DNA of 64,000 nucleotides from Larkinella knui (GTDB lineage Bacteria > Bacteroidota > Bacteroidia > Cytophagales > Spirosomataceae), in contig NZ_RQJP01000006.1 in assembly GCF_003858645.1 (NCBI RefSeq), positions 310,001-374,000 of the forward strand, read 5' to 3'. Shown in pieces: positions 7,780 to 16,497 of the stretch (its first letter is position 1; each line of letters opens with the position of its first letter). Both the position numbers and the translations under genes were made by a program. The notes under the pieces are model-generated. The model made no database searches, was not told the origin of the DNA, and worked only from the letters and a program-made list of their open reading frames with translations.

Positions 7780-10233
7780 ATGGAAGCAACCCTTGCAAAA
7801 CCACAATCGGAAGGTAAAACCCCGACTACTAAAAACCGCAGCATTCGCCGGGTGGCCGTTTTCGGCTCCGGTATCATGGGCTCCCGCATTGCCGCCCACT
7901 TCGCCAACATCGGCGTGGAGGTGCTGCTGCTCGACATGGCCCCCAATGCCCTGACGCCCGCCGAAGAAGCCAAAGGCCTGACGCTCGATAAACCCGCCGT
8001 TCGCAACCGGATTGTGAACGACGCGTTTCAGAACCTGCTGAAAGCCAGCCCGGCGGCTTTGTATAGTCCCAAATTCGCCCAACGGATTACGCTGGGCAAC
8101 TTCGATGATAACCTGTCGAAAATCGGCAAATACGACTGGATTATTGAAGTCGTTGTCGAACGGCTGGACATCAAAAAATCGCTGTACGAACGCGTCGAGC
8201 AATACCGCAAACCGGGCACGCTGATCACGTCCAACACCTCCGGGATTCCGATGCATCTGCTGACCGAAGGCCGGAGCGAGGATTTCCGGCGGCATTTCTG
8301 CGGAACGCACTTCTTCAATCCGCCCCGGTATCTGCGGCTGCTCGAAATCATTCCCGGCCCCGATACCGACCCCGCCATCATCCGCTTTCTGATGAAATAC
8401 GGCGATTTGTACCTGGGAAAAACAACGGTTTTGTGCAAAGATACTCCCGCGTTTATAGCCAACCGCCTGGGCATCTACGCCATGATTCAGACCATTCGCG
8501 TGGCCGAAGACATGGGGCTGACGGTAGAAGAAGTCGATAAACTGACCGGCCCGGTCGTCGGTCGCCCGAAATCGGGAACGTTCCGGCTCTCGGACGTGGT
8601 CGGTTTGGACACCACCGCGAATGTTGCCAGTAACCTGCTGAACGTGCTGACCAACGACGAGTCGAAAGACACGTTCCAGTTGCCGGCGGTGATGCAGAAA
8701 CTGATAGAGAACAAATGGCTGGGCGACAAAACCGGGCAGGGATTTTATAAGAAAATCAAGGACGAAAAAGGCCAGTCGGTCATTCTGGCCCTCGACCCGA
8801 AAACGTTTGACTATAAACCGTCGCAGAAAGTCAAATTCGCGACGCTGGAAGGCACCAAAAGCATCAACGACCTCAAAAAGCGGTTTTCGGTTTTGCTGGC
8901 GGGGCAGGACAAGGCCGGTGAATTTTACCGCAGAACCTTCGCTGACCAGTTCCGGTATGCCAGTCTGCGAATTCCCGAAATCGCCGACGAACTCTACCGC
9001 ATCGATGCCGCCATCACCGCCGGTTTTGGCTGGCAGTTGGGCCTGTTCGAAACCTGGGATGCCATCGGCGTTCGCCAGGGAATCGAACTGATCGAGTCGC
9101 AGGGCGCCAAACCGGCGCAGTGGGTTTACGATCTGCTCGATGCCGGTTTTGACAGTTTCTATAAAGTAGAAGACGGAGTCCGGAAGTATTATGACATTCC
9201 GACCAAGAGCTACAAAGCCATTCCGGGAACGGAGCAGTTTATTTTGCTGGAAAGTCTTTCGAATACTATTGTCTGGAAAAACGCCGGTTCGGCCATTTAT
9301 GATCTCGGCGACGGTATTCTGAACTTGGAATTCCGCAGCAAAATGAACACGATGGGTGCCGAGGTGATCGAAGGCATTCACAAGGCCATCAGTCTGGCGG
9401 AGAAGGATTTCCGCGGTCTGGTGATCGGCAACGACTCGTCGGAAGCCTATTCGGCGGGGGCCAATCTGGCGACGCTGTTCATGTTTGCCATCGAGCAGGA
9501 ATTTGACGAGATCAACCTCATGATTGCGCAGTTCCAGCAGACGATGATGCGGGCGCGGTATTCGTCGATTCCGGTAGTAGGTGCTCCGCATTCGCTGGCG
9601 CTCGGCGGGGGTTGCGAGCTGAACCTGCACGTCGACCGCGTGGTGGCACATTCCGAGCTGTACATGGGGTTGGTGGAAGTGGGCGTCGGCCTGATTCCGG
9701 CGGGTGGCGGCACCAAGGAAATGGCCGCCCGCGCCAGCGATCTCTACCAAACCGGCGATCCCGAATTGAACATTCTGCAAAGTATTTTCATGAACATTGC
9801 CACCGCCAAAGTCTCGACGTCGGCGCAGGACGCCCGCGAAATGAATTACCTGCTGCCCTCGGCCCAGATTGTGCTGAACCGCAGCCGCCTGATTGCCGAA
9901 GCCAAGCAGGTCGCCATTGAGCTGGCCGAAAACGGCTATACGCAACCCAAACCGCGCCAGGACATCAAGGTGCAGGGCAAAACCGGTATTGCGTTGTTCA
10001 AAGCCGGGATTACCGCCATGCGGATGGGTCGCTACATTTCAGACCACGACCAGAAGATCGCCGAAAAACTGGCCTACGTCATTTGTGGCGGTGATCTGAG
10101 TGCTCCGCAAAACGTATCCGAACAATACCTGATCGATCTGGAACGGGAAGCGTTTCTTTCCTTAACCGGTGAAAAGAAGACGCTGGAGCGGATTCAGGGG
10201 TTACTGAATGGGGGAAAACCGCCGAGAAACTAG
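7780..10233 (+). CDS. fadN: 3-hydroxyacyl-CoA dehydrogenase / enoyl-CoA hydratase (FadN type)
   Basis: Bifunctional beta-oxidation enzyme (817 aa) performing hydration of enoyl-CoA and NAD-dependent oxidation of 3-hydroxyacyl-CoA. The dehydrogenase domain comes first: Rossmann motif VAVFGSGIMGSRIAAHF at about residues 27-43, then GTHFFNPPRYLRLLEIIPG (about 175-193), which holds the catalytic His-Asn region. The hydratase/isomerase-like domain is C-terminal (about 500-720), with ALGGGCELN and GLVEVGVGLIPAGGGTKE, both Glu residues kept. This order is that of Bacillus FadN (YusL), not of FadB/FadJ, where the hydratase leads. It follows the MarR gene closely; a GGAG element lies in the 34-base gap. 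The symbol follows the Bacillus homologue. Confidence 0.9.
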   Translation: MEATLAKPQSEGKTPTTKNRSIRRVAVFGSGIMGSRIAAHFANIGVEVLLLDMAPNALTPAEEAKGLTLDKPAVRNRIVNDAFQNLLKASPAALYSPKFAQRITLGNFDDNLSKIGKYDWIIEVVVERLDIKKSLYERVEQYRKPGTLITSNTSGIPMHLLTEGRSEDFRRHFCGTHFFNPPRYLRLLEIIPGPDTDPAIIRFLMKYGDLYLGKTTVLCKDTPAFIANRLGIYAMIQTIRVAEDMGLTVEEVDKLTGPVVGRPKSGTFRLSDVVGLDTTANVASNLLNVLTNDESKDTFQLPAVMQKLIENKWLGDKTGQGFYKKIKDEKGQSVILALDPKTFDYKPSQKVKFATLEGTKSINDLKKRFSVLLAGQDKAGEFYRRTFADQFRYASLRIPEIADELYRIDAAITAGFGWQLGLFETWDAIGVRQGIELIESQGAKPAQWVYDLLDAGFDSFYKVEDGVRKYYDIPTKSYKAIPGTEQFILLESLSNTIVWKNAGSAIYDLGDGILNLEFRSKMNTMGAEVIEGIHKAISLAEKDFRGLVIGNDSSEAYSAGANLATLFMFAIEQEFDEINLMIAQFQQTMMRARYSSIPVVGAPHSLALGGGCELNLHVDRVVAHSELYMGLVEVGVGLIPAGGGTKEMAARASDLYQTGDPELNILQSIFMNIATAKVSTSAQDAREMNYLLPSAQIVLNRSRLIAEAKQVAIELAENGYTQPKPRQDIKVQGKTGIALFKAGITAMRMGRYISDHDQKIAEKLAYVICGGDLSAPQNVSEQYLIDLEREAFLSLTGEKKTLERIQGLLNGGKPPRN

Positions 10234-10236
10234 CTT

Positions 10237-10430
10237 ATGACACCCAAACTCGACCGCACGGCTTTTCACATGGGGACGCATGAAGAAACGGAGCAATACC
10301 ATGCTGAATGCCAACCGAAAACACCGGAGGAACGGCTTCGTAACGCGATGTACTTAATTTCGGTTTGACATCAATAATCCGCCCCGGCTTGATCGGACGG
10401 TATTTTCAACTCGTAAACACAGTTTGGACA
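10237..10430 (+). pseudogene. Frameshifted small gene of a Bacteroidota family with TPEERL motif
   Basis: The ATG at 10237, three bases after the fadN stop, opens a 43-codon frame (to 10368) reading KLDRTAFHMGTHEET, then KTPEERLRNAMYLISV, then a stop. In another frame, starting at 10364 exactly where the first ends, the sequence continues DINNPPRLDRTVFSTRKH. Together these rebuild a small protein of a type I recognise from Bacteroidota genomes (DKT.F start, TPEERL..A.YLI centre, DRT.FS.RK end), often beside nucleotidyltransferase or toxin-antitoxin genes. A small deletion near 10364 has broken the frame. The family role is not known to me. It is directly followed by the antitoxin gene. Confidence 0.6.
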
Positions 10431-10655
10431 ATGAATGCTATACGGATTCGAACAGAGTTGACTCAAAATCATGAACTGCTTTTACGCAATCTACCTTTGA
10501 AAAAAGGGAAGAAAGTGGAGGTAATCATTTTAGAAGATGAGCAGGAAGAAGTACCTTCCCTTGAAAACCGTTTCCCGCTTCGGGGAAAACCGCTTCGCTA
10601 TGACGATCCTTTTGGGTCTGCAACCGATAACTCTGATTGGGAAGCCGCTCAATGA
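10431..10655 (+). CDS. Antitoxin of a VapBC-like toxin-antitoxin pair
   Basis: A 74-residue protein beginning MNAIRIRTELTQNHELL, continuing LPLKKGKKVEVIILEDE and ending with a conserved-looking stretch with RYDDPFG and DWEAAQ. Proteins of this pattern sit before PIN-domain toxins in cyanobacteria and Bacteroidota. The N-terminal part looks like a small beta-rich DNA-binding/dimerisation region and the tail would bind the toxin. The ATG at 10431 is preferred to an in-frame TTG at 10365, since the codons between read as the broken neighbour gene. Its stop overlaps the toxin start by four bases (ATGA), so the two are translationally coupled. The region is more AT-rich than the surrounding fad genes. 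Confidence 0.75.
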   Translation: MNAIRIRTELTQNHELLLRNLPLKKGKKVEVIILEDEQEEVPSLENRFPLRGKPLRYDDPFGSATDNSDWEAAQ

Positions 10656-11047
10656 TTCTGTTAGACACTCACATTTGGATTTGGTGGATCCAAGCACCGG
10701 AACGTTTGAAGCCAACGACTCTTCACTACTTAGACAGTTTACCTCCGTCGGAGATTTTCATTAATGTCATCTCTTGTTGGGAAGTAGCCAAACTGGTAGA
10801 GAAAAATAAAATTGAACTATCAGAATCTGTATCCGATTGGCTTGCTAATGCCGTCAATCGTTCGGGTATCACGATCATACCATTGGAACAGTCAATTATT
10901 GTGGATGCCTGCAACTTGCCTGGCACATTCCATAATGATCCGGCAGATCAGCTGATTGTGGCGACAGCGCGTGTGAAAAAATTGCCATTGTTAACTGCCG
11001 ATGGGAAGATTTTAACATACGGATTTGTTCAATTATATAAAGAGTGA
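10652..11047 (+). CDS. PIN-domain ribonuclease toxin (VapC family)
   Basis: A 131-residue PIN-domain protein, expected to be a Mg2+-dependent ribonuclease neutralised by the preceding antitoxin. The four acidic residues of the PIN active site are visible: Asp in MILLDTHIWIWW (residue 5), Glu in ISCWEVAKLVE (about 43), Asp in FHNDPADQLIVATA (about 97) and Asp in LLTADGKIL (about 116). The start is placed at the ATG overlapping the antitoxin stop; five further codons upstream are open but would lengthen the overlap. The AT-rich pair sits between fadN and the thiolase, the only break in what is otherwise a fad gene run, suggesting horizontal acquisition. Confidence 0.88.
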   Translation: MILLDTHIWIWWIQAPERLKPTTLHYLDSLPPSEIFINVISCWEVAKLVEKNKIELSESVSDWLANAVNRSGITIIPLEQSIIVDACNLPGTFHNDPADQLIVATARVKKLPLLTADGKILTYGFVQLYKE

Positions 11048-11081
11048 AATTCCATTTAAAATAATCGAACCCAACATTAAC

Positions 11082-12257
11082 ATGGATGCATACATCGTAG
11101 CTGGCTATAGAACCGCCGTCGGGAAAGCGCCCCGCGGAGGATTACGTCTTACCCGCCCGGATGACCTGGCGGCTGAAGTCATTAAACATTTGCTGGCGCA
11201 GGTTCCGAATTTTGACCCTGCGCGCGTCGAAGATTTGATCGTCGGCAATGCCGTGCCGGAAGCCGAACAGGGCATGCAGATTGCCCGGTATATTGCCCTG
11301 CTGTCGTTGCCCAACAGCGTGCCGGGCATGACCATCAACCGGTATTGCGGGTCGGGCCTGGAAGCCATCGCCATCGCGTCGGCCAAAATCCATGCCGGGC
11401 TGGCCGACTGCATCATTGCCGGCGGAACCGAGTCGATGTCGCTGGTGCCGGTGATGGGCTGGAAAACCGCCCTGAACTTTGAAATTGCGCAGAAACACCC
11501 GGATTATTACATCGGGATGGGCCTGACCGCCGAGCAGGTGGCCGAGCAGTTTAAAATTGGTCGCGAAGAACAGGATCAGTTTGCGTATGAATCGCACCAG
11601 AAAGCGCTGGCCGCTCAGGCCGCCGGGAAGTTCGACGGCGAAATTGTGCCGATTACCGTAAAAGAAACGTATTTCGATGCGGATTCGGGCAAGAAGAAAA
11701 CCCGCGAGTGGACCGTTGGTAAAGACGAGGGGCCACGCGCCGATACCAGTTTTGAAGCGCTGAACAAACTGAAACCGGTTTTTGCCGCCGGTGGCTCGGT
11801 GACGGCGGGGAACTCGTCGCAGACCTCCGACGGGGCCGCGTTTGTGATCGTTATGTCTGAAAAACTCGTCAACGAACTGGGACTGAAGCCCAAAGCCCGG
11901 ATGGTTTCCTACGCAGCCGCCGGTGTGGAGCCCCGGATCATGGGCATCGGGCCGGTGAATGCCATTCCGCTGGCGTTGAAAAAAGCCGGGTTGAAGCAGG
12001 ACGACATCGACCAAATCGAACTGAACGAAGCCTTTGCCGCGCAGTCGCTGGCGGTTATTCAGGAACTCGGACTGGATCGCAGCAAGATCAATCCGAACGG
12101 TGGAGCCATTGCTTTGGGGCACGCCCTGGGGTCGACGGGTGCCCGGTTATCGGTGCAACTGCTGAATGAAATGGAACGACAGAACCAGAAGTACGGCATG
12201 GTTTCGGCCTGCGTCGGTGGCGGTCAGGGCGTCGCCGGGATTTTTGAGCGGCTTTAA
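11082..12257 (+). CDS. fadA: Acetyl-CoA C-acyltransferase (3-ketoacyl-CoA thiolase)
   Basis: Final step of beta-oxidation: thiolytic release of acetyl-CoA. The 391 residues match the usual thiolase length. The acyl-accepting Cys is residue 89 in [12 protein letters not shown]; the catalytic His lies in [17 protein letters not shown] and the second Cys in [10 protein letters not shown] near the C-terminus. The ATG at 11082 ([15 protein letters not shown]) is the normal thiolase start; an open stretch of 19 codons before it overlaps the toxin gene. It begins 34 bases after the toxin stop. No separate promoter is evident, so it may be read through from the fadN or toxin-antitoxin promoter. Confidence 0.93.
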   Translation: MDAYIVAGYRTAVGKAPRGGLRLTRPDDLAAEVIKHLLAQVPNFDPARVEDLIVGNAVPEAEQGMQIARYIALLSLPNSVPGMTINRYCGSGLEAIAIASAKIHAGLADCIIAGGTESMSLVPVMGWKTALNFEIAQKHPDYYIGMGLTAEQVAEQFKIGREEQDQFAYESHQKALAAQAAGKFDGEIVPITVKETYFDADSGKKKTREWTVGKDEGPRADTSFEALNKLKPVFAAGGSVTAGNSSQTSDGAAFVIVMSEKLVNELGLKPKARMVSYAAAGVEPRIMGIGPVNAIPLALKKAGLKQDDIDQIELNEAFAAQSLAVIQELGLDRSKINPNGGAIALGHALGSTGARLSVQLLNEMERQNQKYGMVSACVGGGQGVAGIFERL

Positions 12258-12273
12258 AAAAACATTTATACGG

Positions 12274-12300
12274 AAGGGGCTTCGGCCCCTTTATTTTTTT
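12274..12300. terminator. Bidirectional terminator with UUCG loop
   Basis: AAGGGGC-TTCG-GCCCCTT followed by A and a T run. It ends the thiolase transcript and overlaps the stop codon of the convergent LysM gene. Confidence 0.85.
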
Positions 12301-14369
12301 CGGATGATCAGCCTAGCCCCCACAACCGCCGTCAAATCCGGCAACTGATTCCATTGCCGAACCTGCTCCGGTTTTACCTTGTAGCGCAAGCCAATCCGGT
12401 ACATGTTCTCGCCGGGTTTGACGACGTGAATGAGTTCATCCGTTGGACTGGCAGGGGCAACTGCCGCTTTTGTTGGAACTACCGGTTTTGCAATGGGTGG
12501 CAACACCGCCGTTGGTTTGGCCGCAAGCGGCACGAGTCCCTTCTTGGTAGGCAATTTCGATTGATCGATTAACAGGGCCTGGCCCGGTCGCAGCGGTTTC
12601 TGGGCAGACAGATTATTCCAGAGATACAGTTGCGGAACCGTGACATTGTATTTCCGGGCAACGGTCGCATAGGTATCATTTTTTTCAGCGACGTGCATAA
12701 TCAGCGGACCGCTCACCTCTTCCGGCTCGTCTTCGGCGACCCTGGCCGGAACCGCCTTCTCCACCACCCGAACGGGCTGAATGGTTTTGGTTGCGCCCGA
12801 CCGTAGCTGCGGCATTTCGGGTTCATTCAGTGCCGCAATCATACTGTCTAAGGTAGCCAGCGTCGTTCGGCTCGGAACAGTAGCCACCGGTTTTTCGGAT
12901 TGGGTCAACCGTTCGGCTTTCTCAACGAGTTCCTTCTTCGACACGGTCGGTTTTTTATCCGTAGAATCCGGTTTGGTAAGTGCCAGCACTGGTTCGGTTT
13001 TTGGAGCTACAACGGGTTGAACGGGCGGGCGGTAGTATTCAACCGGCAGATTTTCCGGTCGCTTTTTCTGAAGCCATAAAATTCGATTGACGGCGGGTTG
13101 CTGCTCCGGATTCACGCCATTGTAGGCAATCAGTTTTTGCAGTTTAATTCCGTACTGCTGGGCAATCGCCCACAGCGACTGGCCTCTTCTGACAATATGA
13201 AACGGCACGTTAGCCCGCTTGCTTTTTTTCCGCAGGTAATAAATTTCACCCGCCACAATTGGCCGGTCAGCGCGCAAATCATTGTAGCGTTGAAACTTCT
13301 CAACTTTCACTTTTCCTTCATAAGCCAGCGTAATCCGGTTGTCGAATAACTGCGCCTGAATGCCTTTTTTACCGTTAATCTGGTAGAAAATACCGCCCCG
13401 TTCATCCGGTTCAGCCTTGCTTTTCTGCAATACCGGAAACCCCGCATCCTGTGAAACCGCCTGGCTCTCTTCTAAAAAACTGGTTTGCCGTTTCAACTCG
13501 GCGTAGTGTTCGGGCGTCGCCGGAATGTAAACGGTGTAATCTTCACGGTCCGGTATCCGGGACGATTTTAGCCACGTATTCTGCTGTAGTACACTGGCCT
13601 CACTCACCCGGCAATAATCGGCGATTTGCTTCAGGCTCTTTGTCCGTGTTTCTTCAAACGGAAACAAAACCAGCTGGTTCTGAGGATGATAAACCGATAA
13701 AGCCCTTTCCAGGACAATTTTAGAAGCCAGCAACCGAATTAGAAGCGCATCATGTGTATCGTTTAAGGCATACATTTTTCCGTCCACCGGTTCCTGCGCC
13801 AGCAGCCGGTTTGTGTCTCCGCGCAGCAACTGGTCATACCGGTGAATTACCGACACCCAGTTTGGCTTTCGGCTATAAAGCTGTTTTAAGCGGGTGATAA
13901 CGGCCAGGGTTGATCGTACGGGATGCCGACGTTCATCCACAAAAACATCGGTCCGGAGTTCATTCAGGCTGGTTTCGCCCAAGGCCCAAAACGCGGGCGA
14001 AGTAGCATCGGAAACCGAACCAGGATCATAAAGTGCCAGAAACAGGAAATCGTCGGATAATGAATTCTGGGCCAGAAGCGGCTTGATAATCGGGAAGTAT
14101 AAATTCATTCGTTCCAACCGGGACGCAACGAGTGCCCGATTGACGTACAAAAGTTCGGCTTCCTGTTGAATAAAATGCTGCGTTGCCGGGGTTAAAAGAA
14201 TCGTGACACCGGCAAATTCCAGCCGGTTGCCAATTTGTGGGACACCCTGAGCATGAACCGCTCCCCAATGAAGCAGAATCCCTAAACTGAATCCAAACAG
14301 CCGTCTGATTAATGACGAATTCCGGCAGCGTTTGAACACCGCTTGTCTGAACGTATTCTCCTGATTCAT
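12291..14369 (-). CDS. LysM protein with degenerate MltD-like transglycosylase domain
   Basis: Secreted cell-wall protein (692 aa). With the ATG at 14369 there is a basic N-terminus and a signal peptide ending near VHAQ. Residues about 70-210 resemble the MltD-type lytic transglycosylase fold (LAQNSLSDDFLFLALYDPGS, then VDERRHPVRSTLAVITRLK), but the place of the catalytic Glu (normally LALVESG) reads LALYDPG. A weak LysM-like repeat follows (LKQIADYCRVSEASVL), then three good LysM repeats (FHIVRRGQSLWAIAQQYGI; MHVAEKNDTYATVARKYNV; HVVKPGENMYRIGLRYKV) separated by Pro/Lys-rich linkers. Inferred role: peptidoglycan binding, perhaps without hydrolysis. It lies inverted between fadA and the acyl-CoA dehydrogenase gene. 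Confidence 0.82.
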   Translation of the reverse strand: MNQENTFRQAVFKRCRNSSLIRRLFGFSLGILLHWGAVHAQGVPQIGNRLEFAGVTILLTPATQHFIQQEAELLYVNRALVASRLERMNLYFPIIKPLLAQNSLSDDFLFLALYDPGSVSDATSPAFWALGETSLNELRTDVFVDERRHPVRSTLAVITRLKQLYSRKPNWVSVIHRYDQLLRGDTNRLLAQEPVDGKMYALNDTHDALLIRLLASKIVLERALSVYHPQNQLVLFPFEETRTKSLKQIADYCRVSEASVLQQNTWLKSSRIPDREDYTVYIPATPEHYAELKRQTSFLEESQAVSQDAGFPVLQKSKAEPDERGGIFYQINGKKGIQAQLFDNRITLAYEGKVKVEKFQRYNDLRADRPIVAGEIYYLRKKSKRANVPFHIVRRGQSLWAIAQQYGIKLQKLIAYNGVNPEQQPAVNRILWLQKKRPENLPVEYYRPPVQPVVAPKTEPVLALTKPDSTDKKPTVSKKELVEKAERLTQSEKPVATVPSRTTLATLDSMIAALNEPEMPQLRSGATKTIQPVRVVEKAVPARVAEDEPEEVSGPLIMHVAEKNDTYATVARKYNVTVPQLYLWNNLSAQKPLRPGQALLIDQSKLPTKKGLVPLAAKPTAVLPPIAKPVVPTKAAVAPASPTDELIHVVKPGENMYRIGLRYKVKPEQVRQWNQLPDLTAVVGARLIIRKK

Positions 14370-14534
14370 AATCACGCAATAATCGTACTCAATAGCAGAC
14401 GAAAGATACAATTAAATGATATATGTACAACCAAAAACACTATTTTGTTTATCCTTTGAGATACCAAATGGTTTAACTAGTAAACATCGCAGCGGTGGCT
14501 TTCCCATTCTAAAACCAGCTATCAAATTAAACCC

Positions 14535-14548
14535 GTATGCTTGCATAC
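14535..14548. promoter_or_regulatory. Candidate MarR-regulator operator (copy B)
   Basis: GTATGC-TT-GCATAC with perfect 6-base arms, 76 bases before the acyl-CoA dehydrogenase start. It covers the -33 element CTTG of the predicted promoter, as copy A does in front of the MarR gene. Confidence 0.65.
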
Positions 14549-14571
14549 TAATTTTACAATTTTTACATTTG
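14540..14571 (+). promoter_or_regulatory. Predicted promoter of the acyl-CoA dehydrogenase gene
   Basis: CTTG (14540-14543), 20-base spacer, TACATTTG (14564-14571, full match to TAnnTTTG). Transcription would start near 14577, between the two operator copies. Confidence 0.65.
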
Positions 14572-14581
14572 TATACTAAAC

Positions 14582-14595
14582 GTATGCCTGCATAC
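14582..14595. promoter_or_regulatory. Candidate MarR-regulator operator (copy C)
   Basis: GTATGC-CT-GCATAC with perfect arms, 47 bases downstream of copy B, just past the predicted transcription start and 28 bases before the start codon. Confidence 0.65.
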
Positions 14596-14623
14596 CGCCC
14601 TAAAAACCTATTGACCATACGCC

Positions 14624-16423
14624 ATGATTGCCACGGAACATAAAGCATCGCTGAAAGGTGGCGAGTTTCTGATTAAAGAAACCGCTGCATCGCAAGTGTT
14701 CATCCCGGAGGAGTTTTCGGAAGAACAACAACTAATTGCCGCTACATGCCGCGAGTTTCTGGAACGCGAAATCTGGACTCGTCTGGATGAAATCGACCAG
14801 GCCAAATCGCCGGATCTGATTGCTTCTTTGATGGACAAAGCCGGGGAACTGGGCCTGCTCGGAACGTCGGTGCCGGAAGAATACGGCGGTTTTGGCATGA
14901 ACTTCAATACCTCGATGCTGGTGACGGAAGTAACCGGCGCCGGGCATTCGTTCTCCGTGGCGCTGTCGGCCCATACCGGTATCGGAACGTTACCGATTGT
15001 CTATTACGGCAACGACGATCAAAAATCGAACTACCTGCCTAAACTGGCGACCGGCGAATGGAAAGCCGCTTATTGCCTGACTGAGCCGGATTCGGGTTCG
15101 GATGCCAATTCGGGCAAGACGAAAGCCCGATTGTCGGAAGACGGAAAACATTACCTCATCAATGGTCAGAAAATGTGGATTACAAACGGCGGTTTTGCCG
15201 ATGTGTTCATTGTTTTTGCCAAAATTGATGAGGATAAAAACCTGAGCGCGTTCATCATCGAAAAGAATTTCGGTGGTATTACAATGAACGAGCCGGAACA
15301 TAAAATGGGTATCAAAGGCTCCGACACGCGCCAGATTTTCTTCAACGACTGCCCGGTACCGGTCGAAAATCTGCTGTCGACGCGGGGCAACGGTTTTAAG
15401 ATTGCCGTCAATATTCTCAACATTGGCCGCATTAAACTGGGCGTGGCTGCTGTCGGTGGTTCGAAAGAAGTGATCAACAACGCCATCCGGTATGCCAACG
15501 AGCGCAAGCAGTTCAATACGCTGATTTCCAGCTTTGGTGCCATCAAGCATAAATTGGCCGAAATGGCGGTGAAGGTGTATGCCTGCGAAACGGCCTGTTA
15601 CCGCGCCGGACAGAACATCGACGACCTCATCGAAACCCTGAAAGCAAACGGCATGGGCGATTCCGAAGCCAAATTGAAAGCGCTGGAGCAGTTTGCCATC
15701 GAATGCGCCATGATGAAAGTGCACGGCTCGGAAGCGCTGGATTACGTGGTCGATGAAGGCGTTCAGGTTTACGGCGGCATGGGCTATTCGGCCGACGCGC
15801 CGATGGACCGCGCCTATCGCGACGCCCGCATCAACCGGATTTTTGAAGGCACGAACGAAATCAACCGGATGCTGACCGTCGATATGATTCTGAAACGGAC
15901 AATGAAGGGTGAACTCGATTTGATGGGACCGGCGATGGCGGTTTCGAAAGAAATCATGTCGATTCCCGATTTCAGTGCCGATGAAGAAGAAGTGTTGTTT
16001 GCGGCCGAGAAAAAAGTGCTGCGCAATCTGAAAAAAGCCATCCTGATGGTAGCTGGTTCGGCTGTTCAGAAACTGATGATGAAACTGTCGGACGAACAGG
16101 AAATCCTGATGAATCTGGCCGATATGGTCATCGAAATTTACGTGGCGGAGTCGGTTTTGCTGCGGGTCGAAAAACTGATTGGTCTGAAAGGCGAATCGGC
16201 ACTGGCGTTGCAGAAAGACCTGGCGATGGTGTATCTGCACGAAGCCGTTGAGAAAATCAACAACGCCGGTCGGGCGGCCATCTCGTCGTTTGCCGAGGGC
16301 GACGAACTGCGCGTGATGCTGATGGGTTTGAAACGCTTTACGAAGATCGAACCGCTGAATCTGAAAGACACCCGCCGTCGCATTGCCGATGCGATGATCG
16401 CGGAGAATAAATATATTTTCTAA
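14624..16423 (+). CDS. fadE: Acyl-CoA dehydrogenase (FadE/YusJ type)
   Basis: FAD-dependent first step of beta-oxidation (599 aa). The sequence has the family signatures AYCLTEPDSGSDANSGKT (about residues 145-162, FAD and acyl-CoA binding), KMWITNGGFADVFIVFAK, and QVYGGMGYSADAPMDRAYRD followed by RINRIFEGTNEINR near residue 400. About 180 residues beyond the usual 380-400 form a helical C-terminal extension, as in VLCAD-like and Bacillus FadE (YusJ) proteins. With FadN and FadA it forms the Bacillus-style fadNAE set, here split by the LysM gene. Two copies of the candidate MarR operator straddle its promoter, so it should be derepressed when fatty acids are available. Confidence 0.93.
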   Translation: MIATEHKASLKGGEFLIKETAASQVFIPEEFSEEQQLIAATCREFLEREIWTRLDEIDQAKSPDLIASLMDKAGELGLLGTSVPEEYGGFGMNFNTSMLVTEVTGAGHSFSVALSAHTGIGTLPIVYYGNDDQKSNYLPKLATGEWKAAYCLTEPDSGSDANSGKTKARLSEDGKHYLINGQKMWITNGGFADVFIVFAKIDEDKNLSAFIIEKNFGGITMNEPEHKMGIKGSDTRQIFFNDCPVPVENLLSTRGNGFKIAVNILNIGRIKLGVAAVGGSKEVINNAIRYANERKQFNTLISSFGAIKHKLAEMAVKVYACETACYRAGQNIDDLIETLKANGMGDSEAKLKALEQFAIECAMMKVHGSEALDYVVDEGVQVYGGMGYSADAPMDRAYRDARINRIFEGTNEINRMLTVDMILKRTMKGELDLMGPAMAVSKEIMSIPDFSADEEEVLFAAEKKVLRNLKKAILMVAGSAVQKLMMKLSDEQEILMNLADMVIEIYVAESVLLRVEKLIGLKGESALALQKDLAMVYLHEAVEKINNAGRAAISSFAEGDELRVMLMGLKRFTKIEPLNLKDTRRRIADAMIAENKYIF

Positions 16424-16432
16424 GAAATTCAG

Positions 16433-16460
16433 GTTCAGCGGTTTATGTAAACCGCTGAAC
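16433..16460. repeat. Perfect inverted repeat after the acyl-CoA dehydrogenase gene
   Basis: Two 13-base arms (GTTCAGCGGTTTA and its complement) separated by two bases, 10 bases after the stop. There is no T run, so it may stabilise the transcript 3' end or be a small repeat element rather than a terminator itself. Confidence 0.55.
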
Positions 16461-16497
16461 TGAACGATTAACTTCACAACTAAAAACCAAATGGTAT

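Noticed and set aside
7771-9945. Long open frame of 724 codons on the minus strand opposite fadN
   Set aside because: It is antisense to a clear bifunctional enzyme with intact motifs, has low-complexity Arg/Gly/Phe/Asp-rich composition and no recognisable domain; it arises from codon bias of the plus-strand gene.
14990-16477. Minus-strand frame of 495 codons opposite the acyl-CoA dehydrogenase gene
   Set aside because: Antisense shadow rich in Phe, His, Gln and Arg; the plus strand encodes a complete conserved enzyme.
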